From: an uncultured Pseudomonadota bacterium
Lineage (GTDB): Bacteria; Myxococcota_A; Bradymonadia; Bradymonadales; Bradymonadaceae
Assembly (NCBI GenBank): GCA_913057905.1
Contig: CAJXPB010000003.1
Coordinates: forward strand, 338,792 to 402,791
Direction of reading: 5' to 3'
Length of the DNA stretch: 64,000 nt
The notes beneath the pieces are model-generated. The model made no database searches. It had not been told where the DNA came from and saw nothing but the letters and a program-made list of their open reading frames with translations. A program made the position numbers and the translations under genes. Positions 1 to 7,620 of this stretch are shown here, one piece after another. The stretch's first letter is position 1; every line of letters starts with the position of its first letter.

Positions 1-615
1 TCGGGAATCGTCCTGTTCGATGTGCGGCTCGTCGATCTCTTCGAGACGAGCCTCCAGTTCGGCCGCCGGCGCCGTAACCTCGACCTTCAAGGTCGTCGGA
101 CCGGGCGGCACACTCTGACACATGTCCGGATCGGACGTGCACGCGTACTTCGGGTCGGGCTCGTCGGGCGTCCCGACGGGCCCGCTATGAGAGGCGAACG
201 CACCGTCGGGGAAGATCCGCTCGAAGCGCTCGCCTCGGTCCGGCGTGCTGGTCGGCAGCCGGGTGGTGCCCCAGAAATCCCCGAAGACAACCTCGGGACT
301 CACCGTCGCCGGCGCCCCGGCCCCTTCAAAACAGACGTTGTTCGAATCAGATGCTCGCCCGCCGGACTCACAGCCATCCGTCGACTGACTCATCCGCCGC
401 GTCGCCCGCTCGGTCTTCGACAGATGGCCCTCGAAGCCCCCGTCGGCGGTCGGATTCAGCACACACCGGCTCGACCCGGGACCCGCGCCCCAGGATCCGG
501 TCTGCGCCGCAGACCCCGCGGCCCACAGCGACACCACCATCACGGCCACGACGCAGCTCAACCCTCGTACGGACCGGGCGCGGCGCATACCCTGATTGTG
601 TTCACCTTCAGCCAT
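1..615 (-). CDS. Secreted protein of unknown function, 3' end outside the window
   Basis: On the minus strand an open frame runs from ATG at 615 to the window edge (205 codons, no stop), so the gene is partial. The N-terminus has a basic segment followed by a hydrophobic stretch and an Ala-rich cleavage region ending SAAQ, which fits a Sec signal peptide. A second ATG at 588 gives a neater signal peptide (MRRARSVRGL...), so the start is uncertain. The mature part is Gly/Ser/Pro-rich with several cysteines and a segment resembling the acidic linkers of the other secreted proteins here. No family was recognised. A plus-strand frame over the same bases is a shadow: it is Arg/His-rich with no sensible composition. 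Confidence 0.6.
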   Translation of the reverse strand, partial: MAEGEHNQGMRRARSVRGLSCVVAVMVVSLWAAGSAAQTGSWGAGPGSSRCVLNPTADGGFEGHLSKTERATRRMSQSTDGCESGGRASDSNNVCFEGAGAPATVSPEVVFGDFWGTTRLPTSTPDRGERFERIFPDGAFASHSGPVGTPDEPDPKYACTSDPDMCQSVPPGPTTLKVEVTAPAAELEARLEEIDEPHIEQDDSR

Positions 616-795
616 CGAGGCTCTACAAAGCGAGACGTGGATTACCGACTGGCTATTTTACCGATATCGCCATTCTAATCAACCACAACCCCGCCGCAGG
701 CATTCCGAGCAACCCGAGTTGATCTACACCTCCCCCGACCTACCTTCCAAAGCACGCGGTCTGTACTCATTCCATTTTCATCAGAGGACACAGCA

Positions 796-1395
796 ATGAG
801 CCGAATCATGGTCGTAGGCGGAACGGGACTACTGGGCAGCGCGGTTGTCGAAGCACTTCAACCCGACCACGACGTCACCGTGGTCGGTCACTCCTCCGGC
901 GAGCACCAGGTCGACATAGCTTCCAAATCGTCGATCCAGCAGCTCTTCGATACCGTCGGCGAGGTCGACCACGTCGTCAGCGCCGCCGGCGAGGCGAAGT
1001 TCGGACCGCTCGTCGACCTCACCGACGACGACTTCGAAGTCGGCCTGCGAAACAAACTCATGGGGCAGGTCAATCTGGTCCGCGTGGGTCACGAGTACAT
1101 CGCCGATGGCGGCTCCATCACCCTGACCACGGGCGTCCTCTCCCGACAGCCCATGGAGGGCAGCGCGGCCATCAGTCTGGTCAACGCCGGCGTCGAAGGC
1201 TTTATGCGCGGCGCCGCCCTGGAGCTCGGCCCCGACCTACGGGTCAATTGCGTCAGCCCCGGCTGGGTGGCCGAAACCCTCGAGCAGATGGGCCGCGATC
1301 CCTCCGACGGCGTCCCGGCCGCCGACGTCGCAAAAGCGTACGTCCAGAGCCTGAACGGCTCGGCAAATGGCGAAGTGATCGAAGTCTTCGGGTAG
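796..1395 (+). CDS. Short SDR-family oxidoreductase, atypical active site
   Basis: A 199-residue Rossmann protein. The glycine-rich NAD(P)-binding loop GGTGLLG lies at about residues 8-14, a VVSAAG segment (equivalent of NNAG) near residue 60, and the C-terminal SPGW segment typical of SDRs follows. The usual YxxxK catalytic pair is absent: the equivalent stretch reads SLVNAGVEGFMRGAALELG. A small-SDR subgroup of about 200 residues shares this feature, so the enzyme may use another chemistry or act mainly as a binding protein. The start is ATG with an AGAGGA ribosome-binding site about nine bases upstream. The gene stands alone, divergent from the secreted protein to its left. The substrate cannot be inferred. 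Confidence 0.85.
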   Translation: MSRIMVVGGTGLLGSAVVEALQPDHDVTVVGHSSGEHQVDIASKSSIQQLFDTVGEVDHVVSAAGEAKFGPLVDLTDDDFEVGLRNKLMGQVNLVRVGHEYIADGGSITLTTGVLSRQPMEGSAAISLVNAGVEGFMRGAALELGPDLRVNCVSPGWVAETLEQMGRDPSDGVPAADVAKAYVQSLNGSANGEVIEVFG

Positions 1396-1520
1396 ACGCC
1401 TAACCCCGGTGCGACCGACAGGGAGCCCGGGGTGTCCCGCCACGACCCACCAGATCCAGCCCGCCCTCGCCCTGACCATCCGCGCCTTGCCCACCCGCGG
1501 CAGATCCTCATCATACCCGT

Positions 1521-2237
1521 ATGAACCTCTCCTTCATCATCCCGACCCATAACGAGTCTGCCTGGCTGCCCCACCATCTGGCAGCCCTGCGGGCCAGTCT
1601 GCGCGCCACCGGCCTCACCGATGATTCCGAGATCATCGTCGTCGACGCAAAAAGCACCGACGACACGGCCGAACTCGCCGAGGCAGGCGGCGCCCGGTTC
1701 ATCACCACGAATACCTGCCAGCGCGCGCACCAGTTAAATAAGGGCGCATGCGCGGCGACCGGCGAAACACTGGTCTTTTTGCACGCCGACACGCTGGTCA
1801 GTCCGGGGTGGCTGCGGGAGCTCGTCGATTCCATCACTCCCGCGACGCGGGCCGGCTGGAGCGAAGTCGAGATTCTGGTGGAGGCGCCCACCGAGGACAG
1901 CCACCCGCTGGGCCTGGAGGTCATGCAGCACGGCATCAACTGGCGGACGCGGCGGTTTCGAAGCGCCACCGGCGACCAGGGACTCTTCGTGGACCGCGAG
2001 TTGTTTGATCAGGTGGGCGGGTTTCCCGAGCAGCCGATCCTGGAGGCGAACGTGCTGGCGCGGCGGCTTCGGCGCCATACCAATCCCGCCATTTTGGACA
2101 CGCCGCTGAGAATCTCCGGTCGCCGCTGGCAGCGGCGTGGGATTTTTCGCACGATGGTGCTGATGTGGACGGTTCGTGGGCTAGACCGCATCGGGGCGGA
2201 TCCCGATTCTCTCGCAGAAATATGGGCGAATGCTTGA
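1521..2237 (+). CDS. Family 2 glycosyltransferase (TIGR04283-like)
   Basis: A 238-residue GT-A fold protein. It opens with FIIPTHNES, followed by the IIVVDAKSTDDT segment, then RAHQLNKGA and a FLHADT motif holding the metal-binding DxD-like acidic residues. The combination of an HxLNxGA-type segment with FLHADT is characteristic of the TIGR04283 group of cytosolic glycosyltransferases. There is no membrane segment. It lies 73 bases upstream of cysD on the same strand but is not obviously co-transcribed. Donor and acceptor sugars are unknown. Confidence 0.85.
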   Translation: MNLSFIIPTHNESAWLPHHLAALRASLRATGLTDDSEIIVVDAKSTDDTAELAEAGGARFITTNTCQRAHQLNKGACAATGETLVFLHADTLVSPGWLRELVDSITPATRAGWSEVEILVEAPTEDSHPLGLEVMQHGINWRTRRFRSATGDQGLFVDRELFDQVGGFPEQPILEANVLARRLRRHTNPAILDTPLRISGRRWQRRGIFRTMVLMWTVRGLDRIGADPDSLAEIWANA

Positions 2238-2310
2238 AATCAGCTATACCTTGTGAGATTGGAATCATCGTGCAGTTGGCGAGCGACACAGCCAAAGAGG
2301 GATCGCAATC

Positions 2311-3228
2311 ATGATTGTACAGTCCGAGATCGAACGCAGCACGAAGCACCAGGGCGGCGAGACCGCTCTGGAGACGCCCGATTGGCGATACTCGGATCGG
2401 GACGACATGCCCGATTACGACCACCTCGATGAGCTGGAGGCCCGCAGCATCTTCATCCTGCGCGAGGCCTTCAACCAGTTCGAAAATCTGGGCATGCTCT
2501 GGAGCATGGGCAAAGATTCGAGCGTGCTGCTGTGGCTGGCCCGAAAGGCCTTCTTCGGCCACGTGCCATTTCCGATCATCCACGTCGACACCAGCTACCT
2601 GATCCCGCAGATGATCGACTTCCGCGACCACTACGCGGACAAGTGGGACCTGGACCTGGTGATCGGCCAGAACACGTCGAAGATTCAGGACAAAGACACC
2701 TATCCCGACGGCGATCTCAGCCGCGTGGATTGCTGCAAGGCGCTCAAGCGTGACCCGATGCAGCAGGTCATCGACGAGCACGGATTCGAAGGCATCTTCG
2801 CCGGCATCCGCCGCGACGAAGAGGGCACGCGCGCCAAGGAGCGGTACTTCTCGCCGCGCGACAAAAACTTCGACTGGGACTACCGCGACCAGCCGCCCGA
2901 ATTCTGGAGTCAGTACAAGACCGATTTCGAGCCGGGCACGCACCTGCGGATCCACCCGCTTTTGCACTGGACCGAGATCAACATCTGGGAGTACATCGAC
3001 CGCGAGCAGATTCCGACGCTGAACCTCTACTTCGCCGACGAAGACGGCAAGCGGTTTCGAAGCCTCGGCTGCGGGCCCTGCACGTTTCCGGTCGACTCCG
3101 AGGCCGACACGGTCCCCGAGATCGTCAAGGAATTGAAGGCGACGCGGATCGCCGAGCGCTCGACGCGCGCCCAGGACCAGGAGTCCGAGGGCGCCTTCGA
3201 GGAGCTTCGCGCCAGCGGGTACATGTAG
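2311..3228 (+). CDS. cysD: Sulfate adenylyltransferase subunit 2 (CysD)
   Basis: A 305-residue protein of the ATP-PPi-synthetase (PP-loop) type. The loop appears as [13 protein letters not shown] at about residue 67. It is followed by the family-typical [11 protein letters not shown] and [14 protein letters not shown] segments and the C-terminal [12 protein letters not shown]. It is the catalytic half of ATP sulfurylase, making adenosine 5'-phosphosulfate (APS) from sulfate and ATP with energy coupling by CysN. It sits directly upstream of cysN and cysC. No cysH or cysIJ is visible nearby, so the product more likely feeds PAPS-dependent sulfation than cysteine synthesis. Confidence 0.96.
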   Translation: MIVQSEIERSTKHQGGETALETPDWRYSDRDDMPDYDHLDELEARSIFILREAFNQFENLGMLWSMGKDSSVLLWLARKAFFGHVPFPIIHVDTSYLIPQMIDFRDHYADKWDLDLVIGQNTSKIQDKDTYPDGDLSRVDCCKALKRDPMQQVIDEHGFEGIFAGIRRDEEGTRAKERYFSPRDKNFDWDYRDQPPEFWSQYKTDFEPGTHLRIHPLLHWTEINIWEYIDREQIPTLNLYFADEDGKRFRSLGCGPCTFPVDSEADTVPEIVKELKATRIAERSTRAQDQESEGAFEELRASGYM

Positions 3229-3313
3229 TCTGAATCAGGTGAGACCGAGAAAGTTCTACTCTAGCAAGGTATCTGAACGGGCCCCGACTTCGCGCCCCGC
3301 AAGATAGCGAACT

Positions 3314-4987
3314 ATGCCATCTGTTGCGCCAAGTACGTCTGAGAAGCCCCTGAAGACGGCCATCGTCGGCCACGTGGACCACGGCAAATCGACGCTCGTG
3401 GGCCGACTCCTCTACGAGACCGATTCGCTGGAGGACGGCAAATACGAGAAGGTGAAGTCGACCTGCGAAAAACGTGGCGTCCCCTTTGAGTGGGCCTTTC
3501 TGCTCGACGCCCTGCAGGCCGAGCGCAACCAGAACATCACCATCGACACGGCCCAGATCTGGTTCGAGACCGATCTGCGCCCGTACACGATTATCGACGC
3601 GCCGGGCCACAAGGAGTTCCTCAAGAACATGGTCACCGGCGCCGCCCAGGCCGACGCGGCGCTGCTTTTGATCGCCGCCGACGAGGGCGTGCAGGAACAG
3701 AGCCGACGGCACTGCTACATGCTGAGTATGCTGGGCATCGACCAGGTGTCGGTGGTCGTCAACAAGATGGACTTGGTCGACTACTCCGAGGATCGCTACG
3801 ACGAGATCGTCGAGGAGTACACCGAATTCCTCGACGAGATCGGCGTCGAGACCCGGGAGTTCGTGCCGACGTCGGCGCGCGACGGCGACAACGTCGTCGA
3901 TCCCCCGACCGAAAACATGCCCTGGTGGGACGGCCCGACGGTCCTCGAGGAACTCGACCGCTTCGACCGGCCCGAGGAACTGACCGAGCGCTCCCTGCGC
4001 TTTCCCATCCAAGACATCTACCGATTCGACAATCGCCGCATCCTCGCCGGACGCATCGAATCCGGCGAGCTCGAGGTGGGCCAGAAGCTCGTCTTTACGC
4101 CCCACCAAAAGACCGCGCGGGTCGAGACCATCGAGGCATGGAACGCCCCCAGTCCCGACAGCGCCCGGGTCGGCGAGTCGATCGGTATCACCCTGGACGA
4201 AGAGATCTTCGTCGAGCGCGGCCACGTCGCCGCCGACGCCGAAGACCAGACCCCGCCCGCGCAGACGACGAAGTTCCGGGCGAATCTCTTCTGGCTCGGC
4301 AAAGAACCGCTCAAAGCCGGTGAGCCCTACAAACTGAAGCTCGGGCCCATCGCCGAAGAGTGCTCGGTGGAGTCGATCGAGCGGATCATGGATGGCGCAA
4401 ACCTCGAGCCGATCGAGGAAGAGCGCGACCACATCAACCGCTACGACGTCGCCGAGGTCGTCCTGGAGACGCGCCGGCCGATCTCGGTCGACCGTTACCT
4501 GGACCATCCCACCGTGGGACGCTTCGTCATCGTCGACGAATACGACGTCGCCGGCGGCGGGATCATCGACGAGCCCATCGAGACCGAGCGACAGGAAGAG
4601 AGCAAACTGCGCCGCGTGACCGAAACCGAGCGCGCCGACCGCGCCGGCCACGAGGGAGCCTTCGTGGAACTGCACGCCGCCGACGCCGACCGCCTGGCCG
4701 TGATGCTCGAGCGCACGCTCTTCGACCGCGGCATCAACGCCATGTATCTGGACCACGTGCCCAAGGGCATCGACCAGCGCCAGTTGGCCAACTACCTGGC
4801 CAAATCCGGCGCCGTGACGATCGTGCCCATCGAAGTAGACACCGACGGCGTCGAGATCGTCCTCAACGGCGGCGAGCGCACCGCGGTCAACATCGAGACC
4901 GAAGAGGACATCGACTCGCTGGTCGACTCGCTGCTGCCGCACCTGCGCGGCGAGGACGTCGAAGCCCGCATCCAGGCGTCTGTCTGA
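3314..4987 (+). CDS. cysN: Sulfate adenylyltransferase subunit 1 (CysN) with a degenerate APS-kinase-like tail
   Basis: A 557-residue translation-factor-like GTPase. G1 is GHVDHGKST, G3 is DAPGH and G4 is NKMD, followed by EF-Tu-like beta-barrel domains to about residue 430. It is the GTPase subunit that stimulates CysD. The unusual part is the tail, residues 445-557. It begins GHEGAFVELHAADADRL and continues with LERTLFDRGINAMYLD, then an AKSGAVTIVPI segment. This follows the neighbouring CysC (GHEGACVWLTGLSGSGK, LERQLYERDIRTFMLD, VHSGTIVIASFI) but has lost the P-loop and the DGDN segment. It looks like a NodQ-type fused APS kinase that decayed. The TGA stop overlaps the ATG of cysC. Confidence 0.95.
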   Translation: MPSVAPSTSEKPLKTAIVGHVDHGKSTLVGRLLYETDSLEDGKYEKVKSTCEKRGVPFEWAFLLDALQAERNQNITIDTAQIWFETDLRPYTIIDAPGHKEFLKNMVTGAAQADAALLLIAADEGVQEQSRRHCYMLSMLGIDQVSVVVNKMDLVDYSEDRYDEIVEEYTEFLDEIGVETREFVPTSARDGDNVVDPPTENMPWWDGPTVLEELDRFDRPEELTERSLRFPIQDIYRFDNRRILAGRIESGELEVGQKLVFTPHQKTARVETIEAWNAPSPDSARVGESIGITLDEEIFVERGHVAADAEDQTPPAQTTKFRANLFWLGKEPLKAGEPYKLKLGPIAEECSVESIERIMDGANLEPIEEERDHINRYDVAEVVLETRRPISVDRYLDHPTVGRFVIVDEYDVAGGGIIDEPIETERQEESKLRRVTETERADRAGHEGAFVELHAADADRLAVMLERTLFDRGINAMYLDHVPKGIDQRQLANYLAKSGAVTIVPIEVDTDGVEIVLNGGERTAVNIETEEDIDSLVDSLLPHLRGEDVEARIQASV

Positions 4988-5610
4988 TGGCCGACGACTC
5001 CGACACCTCCGACAACGTCTACTGGCAGGAATCCGGCCTCACCCAGGCCGCCCGTGAACAGCTCGGCGGCCACGAGGGCGCGTGCGTCTGGCTGACGGGG
5101 CTGTCCGGCTCCGGCAAGACGACCATCGCCCGGGAGCTGGAGCGCCAGCTCTACGAGCGCGACATCCGCACCTTCATGCTCGACGGCGACAACATCCGCC
5201 ACGGGCTCAACAAGGACCTCGGATTCAGCGCCGAAGACCGCAACGAAAACATCCGCCGCATCGGCGAAGTAGCCAAGCTCTTCGTCCACTCCGGGACCAT
5301 CGTCATCGCGTCGTTCATCTCGCCGTACCGCGAAGTCCGCGACGCCCTGCGCCAAAACATGGATCCCGGCGAATTCATCGAGGTCCACGTCGACGCCCCC
5401 CTCGACGTCTGCGAAGACCGCGACCCCAAGGGCCTCTACGAGCGCGTCCGCGCCGGCGAGATCGATAACTTCACCGGCATCGACGCCCCCTACGAAGAAC
5501 CCCTCGACCCCGAACTCCAAATCGACACCGCGGCCGACGACGACGAAAAGGTCAGCGCCGCCCGGATCGTCTCCTTCCTGGAAGAAAACGGATACCTGGA
5601 CGTCGAGTAG
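4987..5610 (+). CDS. cysC: Adenylylsulfate kinase (CysC)
   Basis: A 207-residue kinase that phosphorylates APS to PAPS. The P-loop GLSGSGKTT is at residues 38-46, followed by the family signature DGDNIRHGLNKDLGF and the FISPYR segment, with the lid region RDPKGLYERVRAGE. The frame is open further upstream inside cysN, but the ATG at 4987 overlapping the cysN stop (TGATG) gives the normal N-terminus, so translational coupling is likely. With cysD and cysN it makes a complete sulfate-to-PAPS module. PAPS is the donor for the five sulfotransferases encoded at 34-47 kb. Confidence 0.97.
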   Translation: MADDSDTSDNVYWQESGLTQAAREQLGGHEGACVWLTGLSGSGKTTIARELERQLYERDIRTFMLDGDNIRHGLNKDLGFSAEDRNENIRRIGEVAKLFVHSGTIVIASFISPYREVRDALRQNMDPGEFIEVHVDAPLDVCEDRDPKGLYERVRAGEIDNFTGIDAPYEEPLDPELQIDTAADDDEKVSAARIVSFLEENGYLDVE

Positions 5611-5611
5611 T

Positions 5612-5745
5612 CGAGGGTCGCAAGGAGTCGATGGGCGGCGACTTGCTTCGAGGACCGTCTGGACCGAGGCGTAGTTCAGCCGAGGGAAGCAGGTCTCGAG
5701 AAGCAGGTCGACCCCGAAGACTCCTCGACTGCGACTCGCCGGCTG
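5612..5745. repeat. Dispersed stem-loop repeat, type B (copy 1)
   Basis: This imperfect palindrome lies directly after cysC. The core reads GACCGTCTGGACCGAGGCG, then GTTCAGCCGAGGGAAGCA. The flanking arms pair: CGACTTGCTTCGAG on the left with CTCGAGAAGCAGGTCG on the right, and pairing extends outward with interruptions (GTCGCA, AGGAGTC). The same core recurs at 21033-21115 with different but still complementary arms, and a related core occurs in the four 108-bp type A copies. Its position at the 3' end of a gene suggests a role in termination or mRNA stability. That role is inferred. Confidence 0.65.
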
Positions 5746-5795
5746 ACGCATCGGCTCCTGCCTTTCCTCAGGGCATCACGCGATATTCCGGGAAT

Positions 5796-5825
5796 TTGAC
5801 GAATTGCGCGGATCACCTCTACGCT
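5796..5825 (+). promoter_or_regulatory. Candidate sigma-70-type promoter of the lipoprotein gene at 5938
   Basis: TTGACG at 5796-5801 and TACGCT at 5820-5825 are separated by 18 bases. The same AATTTGACG -35 context precedes the paralogous gene at 8820, and both are followed by the same structured leader, which supports the assignment. Confidence 0.55.
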
Positions 5826-5854
5826 ACCCGTGCATCCATGAATTCGTCGTACGC

Positions 5855-5908
5855 GGCGGGATAGCAGAATCTCTGGGATGCGGGCCGGTTTGCACCGGAA
5901 CTCCCGCC
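5855..5908 (+). promoter_or_regulatory. Conserved 54-nt structured leader (copy 1)
   Basis: This element lies between the promoter and the start codon of the lipoprotein gene at 5938. It is bounded by complementary GGCGGG and CCCGCC and contains GGGATGCGGGCCG and an inner hairpin CCGGT/ACCGG. A second copy of identical length is at 8734-8787. The inner G-C pair is replaced there by A-T, which is compensatory. It does not match a riboswitch class that I recognise. Confidence 0.5.
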
Positions 5909-5937
5909 GGGCTTTTTGGTACCGAATAAGGGATACA

Positions 5938-6318
5938 ATGAACTCCGCTTCTTCGAAGAATCCTCACAATCGTTTCGCCCGGCGAGCGCTGCTCGCAGTC
6001 GCCGCCTGTCTCTTCATCTTCGGCCTGACCGCTTGCGGCGGCTCGAATGACCTGTCGAAGAACGAAATCCGCTCCTATTGTACGGATCTAAAGGACTGCG
6101 TCGGCGAGTCGGACTTCCTCTGGGACTCCGTCGACCAGTGCGTGAATCAACAATACACCGCATACGATCAGTCCGAGGGAGCCTGCCGCGACGCGACCAC
6201 CGAACTCTTCCGGTGCCAGATAAACAATTTCCAGTGCATGCAGGGATCGCGGCCCGATGAACTGTGCCCGGATAAGGGCCAGGAATTCGTCGAATCTTGT
6301 GAGGACGTCGGCGCCTGA
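5938..6318 (+). CDS. 8-cysteine secreted lipoprotein, single-module
   Basis: A 126-residue protein. A basic N-terminus (NRFARRA) and a hydrophobic segment lead to the lipobox LTAC, with Cys33 as the predicted lipidated residue. The mature part is one small module with eight cysteines in the order C-x4-C, C, C, C, C, C, C (for example YCTDLKDC... FRCQINNFQC), which should form up to four disulfides in the periplasm or outside the cell. Three paralogues follow at 8820, 9454 and 11788. The ATG at 5938 with AAGGGA upstream is preferred over an earlier in-frame start at 5878, which would overlap the structured leader. No named family was recognised. Confidence 0.85.
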   Translation: MNSASSKNPHNRFARRALLAVAACLFIFGLTACGGSNDLSKNEIRSYCTDLKDCVGESDFLWDSVDQCVNQQYTAYDQSEGACRDATTELFRCQINNFQCMQGSRPDELCPDKGQEFVESCEDVGA

Positions 6319-6348
6319 CCGCCGCTGCTACCACGCCGACCAACGACG

Positions 6349-6387
6349 AAAGCCCCCGAGGATTCGCCAGGGCCCTCGGGGGCTTTT
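6349..6387 (+). terminator. Intrinsic terminator
   Basis: A GC-rich hairpin follows the lipoprotein gene by about 30 bases. AAAGCCCCCGAGG pairs with CCTCGGGGGCTTTT, ending in a T-run. The A-run on the left could make it bidirectional. Confidence 0.9.
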
Positions 6388-6418
6388 CCGTGATCGACTC
6401 CCATGCCAACTCCGCACC

Positions 6419-6562
6419 TGTACTCGCCGAACCGCCCGAGAGTGGGCGCGAGAACGGGGATTCCTTCGAGCGCCGCCTGAATCCCGGAGCTGTACTCGCC
6501 GAGCCGCCCGAGAGTGGGCGCGAGAACGGGGATTCCTTCGAGCGCCGTCTGGACTGAAGCGA
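6419..6562. repeat. 72-bp tandem duplication of a repeat arm
   Basis: Two adjacent copies with a 72-base period begin TACTCGCCGA at 6421 and TACTCGCCGAGCC at 6493. Each contains GTGGGCGCGAGAACGGGG and the ATTCCTTCGAGCGCCG segment. Only the second copy continues into the full stem-loop that ends at 6621, so this is a duplicated left arm of the type A element. Confidence 0.8.
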
Positions 6563-6621
6563 GGCGCCTGCCGAGCGGAGGGAAGCAGGCGTCGAGAAGG
6601 AACCCCCGGCGACGCGCCCAC
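6514..6621. repeat. 108-bp stem-loop repeat, type A (copy 1)
   Basis: The terminal arms GTGGGCGCG and CGCGCCCAC are perfectly complementary. Inside them, CGGGGATTCCTTC pairs with GAAGGAACCCCCG, and the centre carries GCCGTCTGGACTGAAGCG and GCCGAGCGGAGGGAAGCAGG with a small internal hairpin (GCCTGC/GCAGGC). The element ends ten bases from the stop codon of the minus-strand gene at 6632. Three more copies of exactly this length are at 7495, 14592 and 19524. Confidence 0.85.
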
Positions 6622-6631
6622 GATCGTCGAA

Positions 6632-7381
6632 TCAGCGGCTCAGGCAGTACAGCCCGAGCATCTCGTTGCACGCTCGCGAGGGCCCCGCCAGCCAGTTGTC
6701 GACCGACGAAGCATCGCCGGCCACGCCTTCGGAGCCCGAATCGGATACGGTCCAGCCCGAACACGTCGTGTCGGCGGCATCGCCCTGGGGGAGCGTGCCG
6801 TCGGCATTGCTGCCCGTCCACATGTAGGTGCCGGAGCTAAACGCCTGTTGGTCGCGGTCGAGTATGGTCGCCTCAAGCGAGGCCTCGGGGTCGAACAGGT
6901 TTCCGTCGGCCCCGACGACGACCTCGTTGGCCGTGTTGTAGACCGGGCCCTCGACCTCGCCGACACGCTCTTTGGTCGTCTCTACCTCGTTGCCGAAGAC
7001 GGCCACCCAGCCGCCGCCGCGCAACCCGGGGATCTCGTTGGCCTTGCTGTTGCATAGCGCGTCGACCGAATGCAGCGACCCACCGGGCGTGGTCCCGATG
7101 GTGCCCTGGCTGAGCTCGTCGACACCGAAGATGATCGGCCCGCACCCGTCGGCCTGCCGGCAGTCCATGTCCGCGCAGTCGACAAGCCCGTCTTCGTCAT
7201 CGTCGACCCCGTTCGAACAGGCCTGCTCGCCCTGCGGACCCATGTCTGGAGTCGTATCCTGAGCCATATCCTGGCCGGCATCCTGAGGCGCCGGCTCCCC
7301 GGAGCCATCCCCACACCCAGAGGCGGCCAGCGTGACGACCCAGACAACCGACAAAATTCCGACCCAATGTGCTCGATTCAT
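6632..7381 (-). CDS. Lipoprotein with MopE-type motif and DUF1554/endostatin-like domain
   Basis: A 249-residue protein. The lipobox AASGC places Cys23 as the lipidated residue, followed by a short acidic linker. A Cys/Asp-rich motif then begins CSNGVDDDEDGLVDC, as in the putative metal-binding motif of MopE-like proteins. The rest (IIFGVDELSQGT..., GGWVAVFGN, MWTGSNADGT, CSGWT, LYCLSR) resembles the DUF1554 domain of Leptospira endostatin-like outer-surface lipoproteins, so extracellular ligand binding is plausible. ATG 7381 with GGAG seven bases upstream is preferred over the longer frame reaching 7834. A paralogue lies immediately upstream at 7621-8538. Confidence 0.8.
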   Translation of the reverse strand: MNRAHWVGILSVVWVVTLAASGCGDGSGEPAPQDAGQDMAQDTTPDMGPQGEQACSNGVDDDEDGLVDCADMDCRQADGCGPIIFGVDELSQGTIGTTPGGSLHSVDALCNSKANEIPGLRGGGWVAVFGNEVETTKERVGEVEGPVYNTANEVVVGADGNLFDPEASLEATILDRDQQAFSSGTYMWTGSNADGTLPQGDAADTTCSGWTVSDSGSEGVAGDASSVDNWLAGPSRACNEMLGLYCLSR

Positions 7382-7494
7382 AGATTGCTCCGGTGCGGAG
7401 AAATGCGACTCACCATCAGGTTGGCAACTACCGGTCGCACAAGCAACCGCGCGCCGCCCCGACCCGGACTCGGGACTCGCGGATCCGCCCGAGG

Positions 7495-7602
7495 GCGGGC
7501 GCAAGACCGGGGCGTCCTTCGAGCGCCGTCTGGACTGGAGCGAGGCCCCAGCCGAGCGGAGGGAAGCAGGCGTCGAGAAGGAACCCCCGGCAAAGCGCCC
7601 AC
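7495..7602. repeat. 108-bp stem-loop repeat, type A (copy 2)
   Basis: The arms GCGGGCGC and GCGCCCAC enclose ACCGGGGCGTCCTTCGAG and CTCGAGAAGGAACCCCCGG, with the same core as copy 1. The next bases inward (AAGA opposite CAAA) differ from copy 1 while outer pairing is retained. It lies 18 bases from the stop codon of the minus-strand lipoprotein gene at 7621. Confidence 0.8.
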
Positions 7603-7620
7603 GCTCGCCGACGAGTCCAC

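Noticed and set aside
22..678. Plus-strand frame of 218 codons with His and Arg runs
   Set aside because: Composition is typical of a shadow frame. The minus strand of the same region has a signal peptide and an open frame to the window edge.
1936..2967. Minus-strand open frame of 343 codons across the GT2 gene and cysD
   Set aside because: It spans two well-supported plus-strand genes and has no recognisable motif or ribosome-binding site.
3125..4942. Long open frame (605 codons) on the minus strand opposite cysN
   Set aside because: It is the mirror of cysN codon bias (Asp/Val/Leu-rich composition). cysN has clear GTPase motifs and neighbours on the plus strand.
4360..4986. Upstream extension of the cysC frame
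   Set aside because: The translated part is Arg/Ala/Pro-rich and out of frame with cysN; the family N-terminus starts at ATG 4987.
5855..5908. Possible cyclic-di-GMP (GEMM) riboswitch
   Set aside because: There is superficial likeness (GGGATGC near GCC), but the GEMM core AGGGCAAACC and the expected spacing are absent.
6514..6621. CRISPR-type repeat
   Set aside because: Copies are kilobases apart, palindromic and without spacers.
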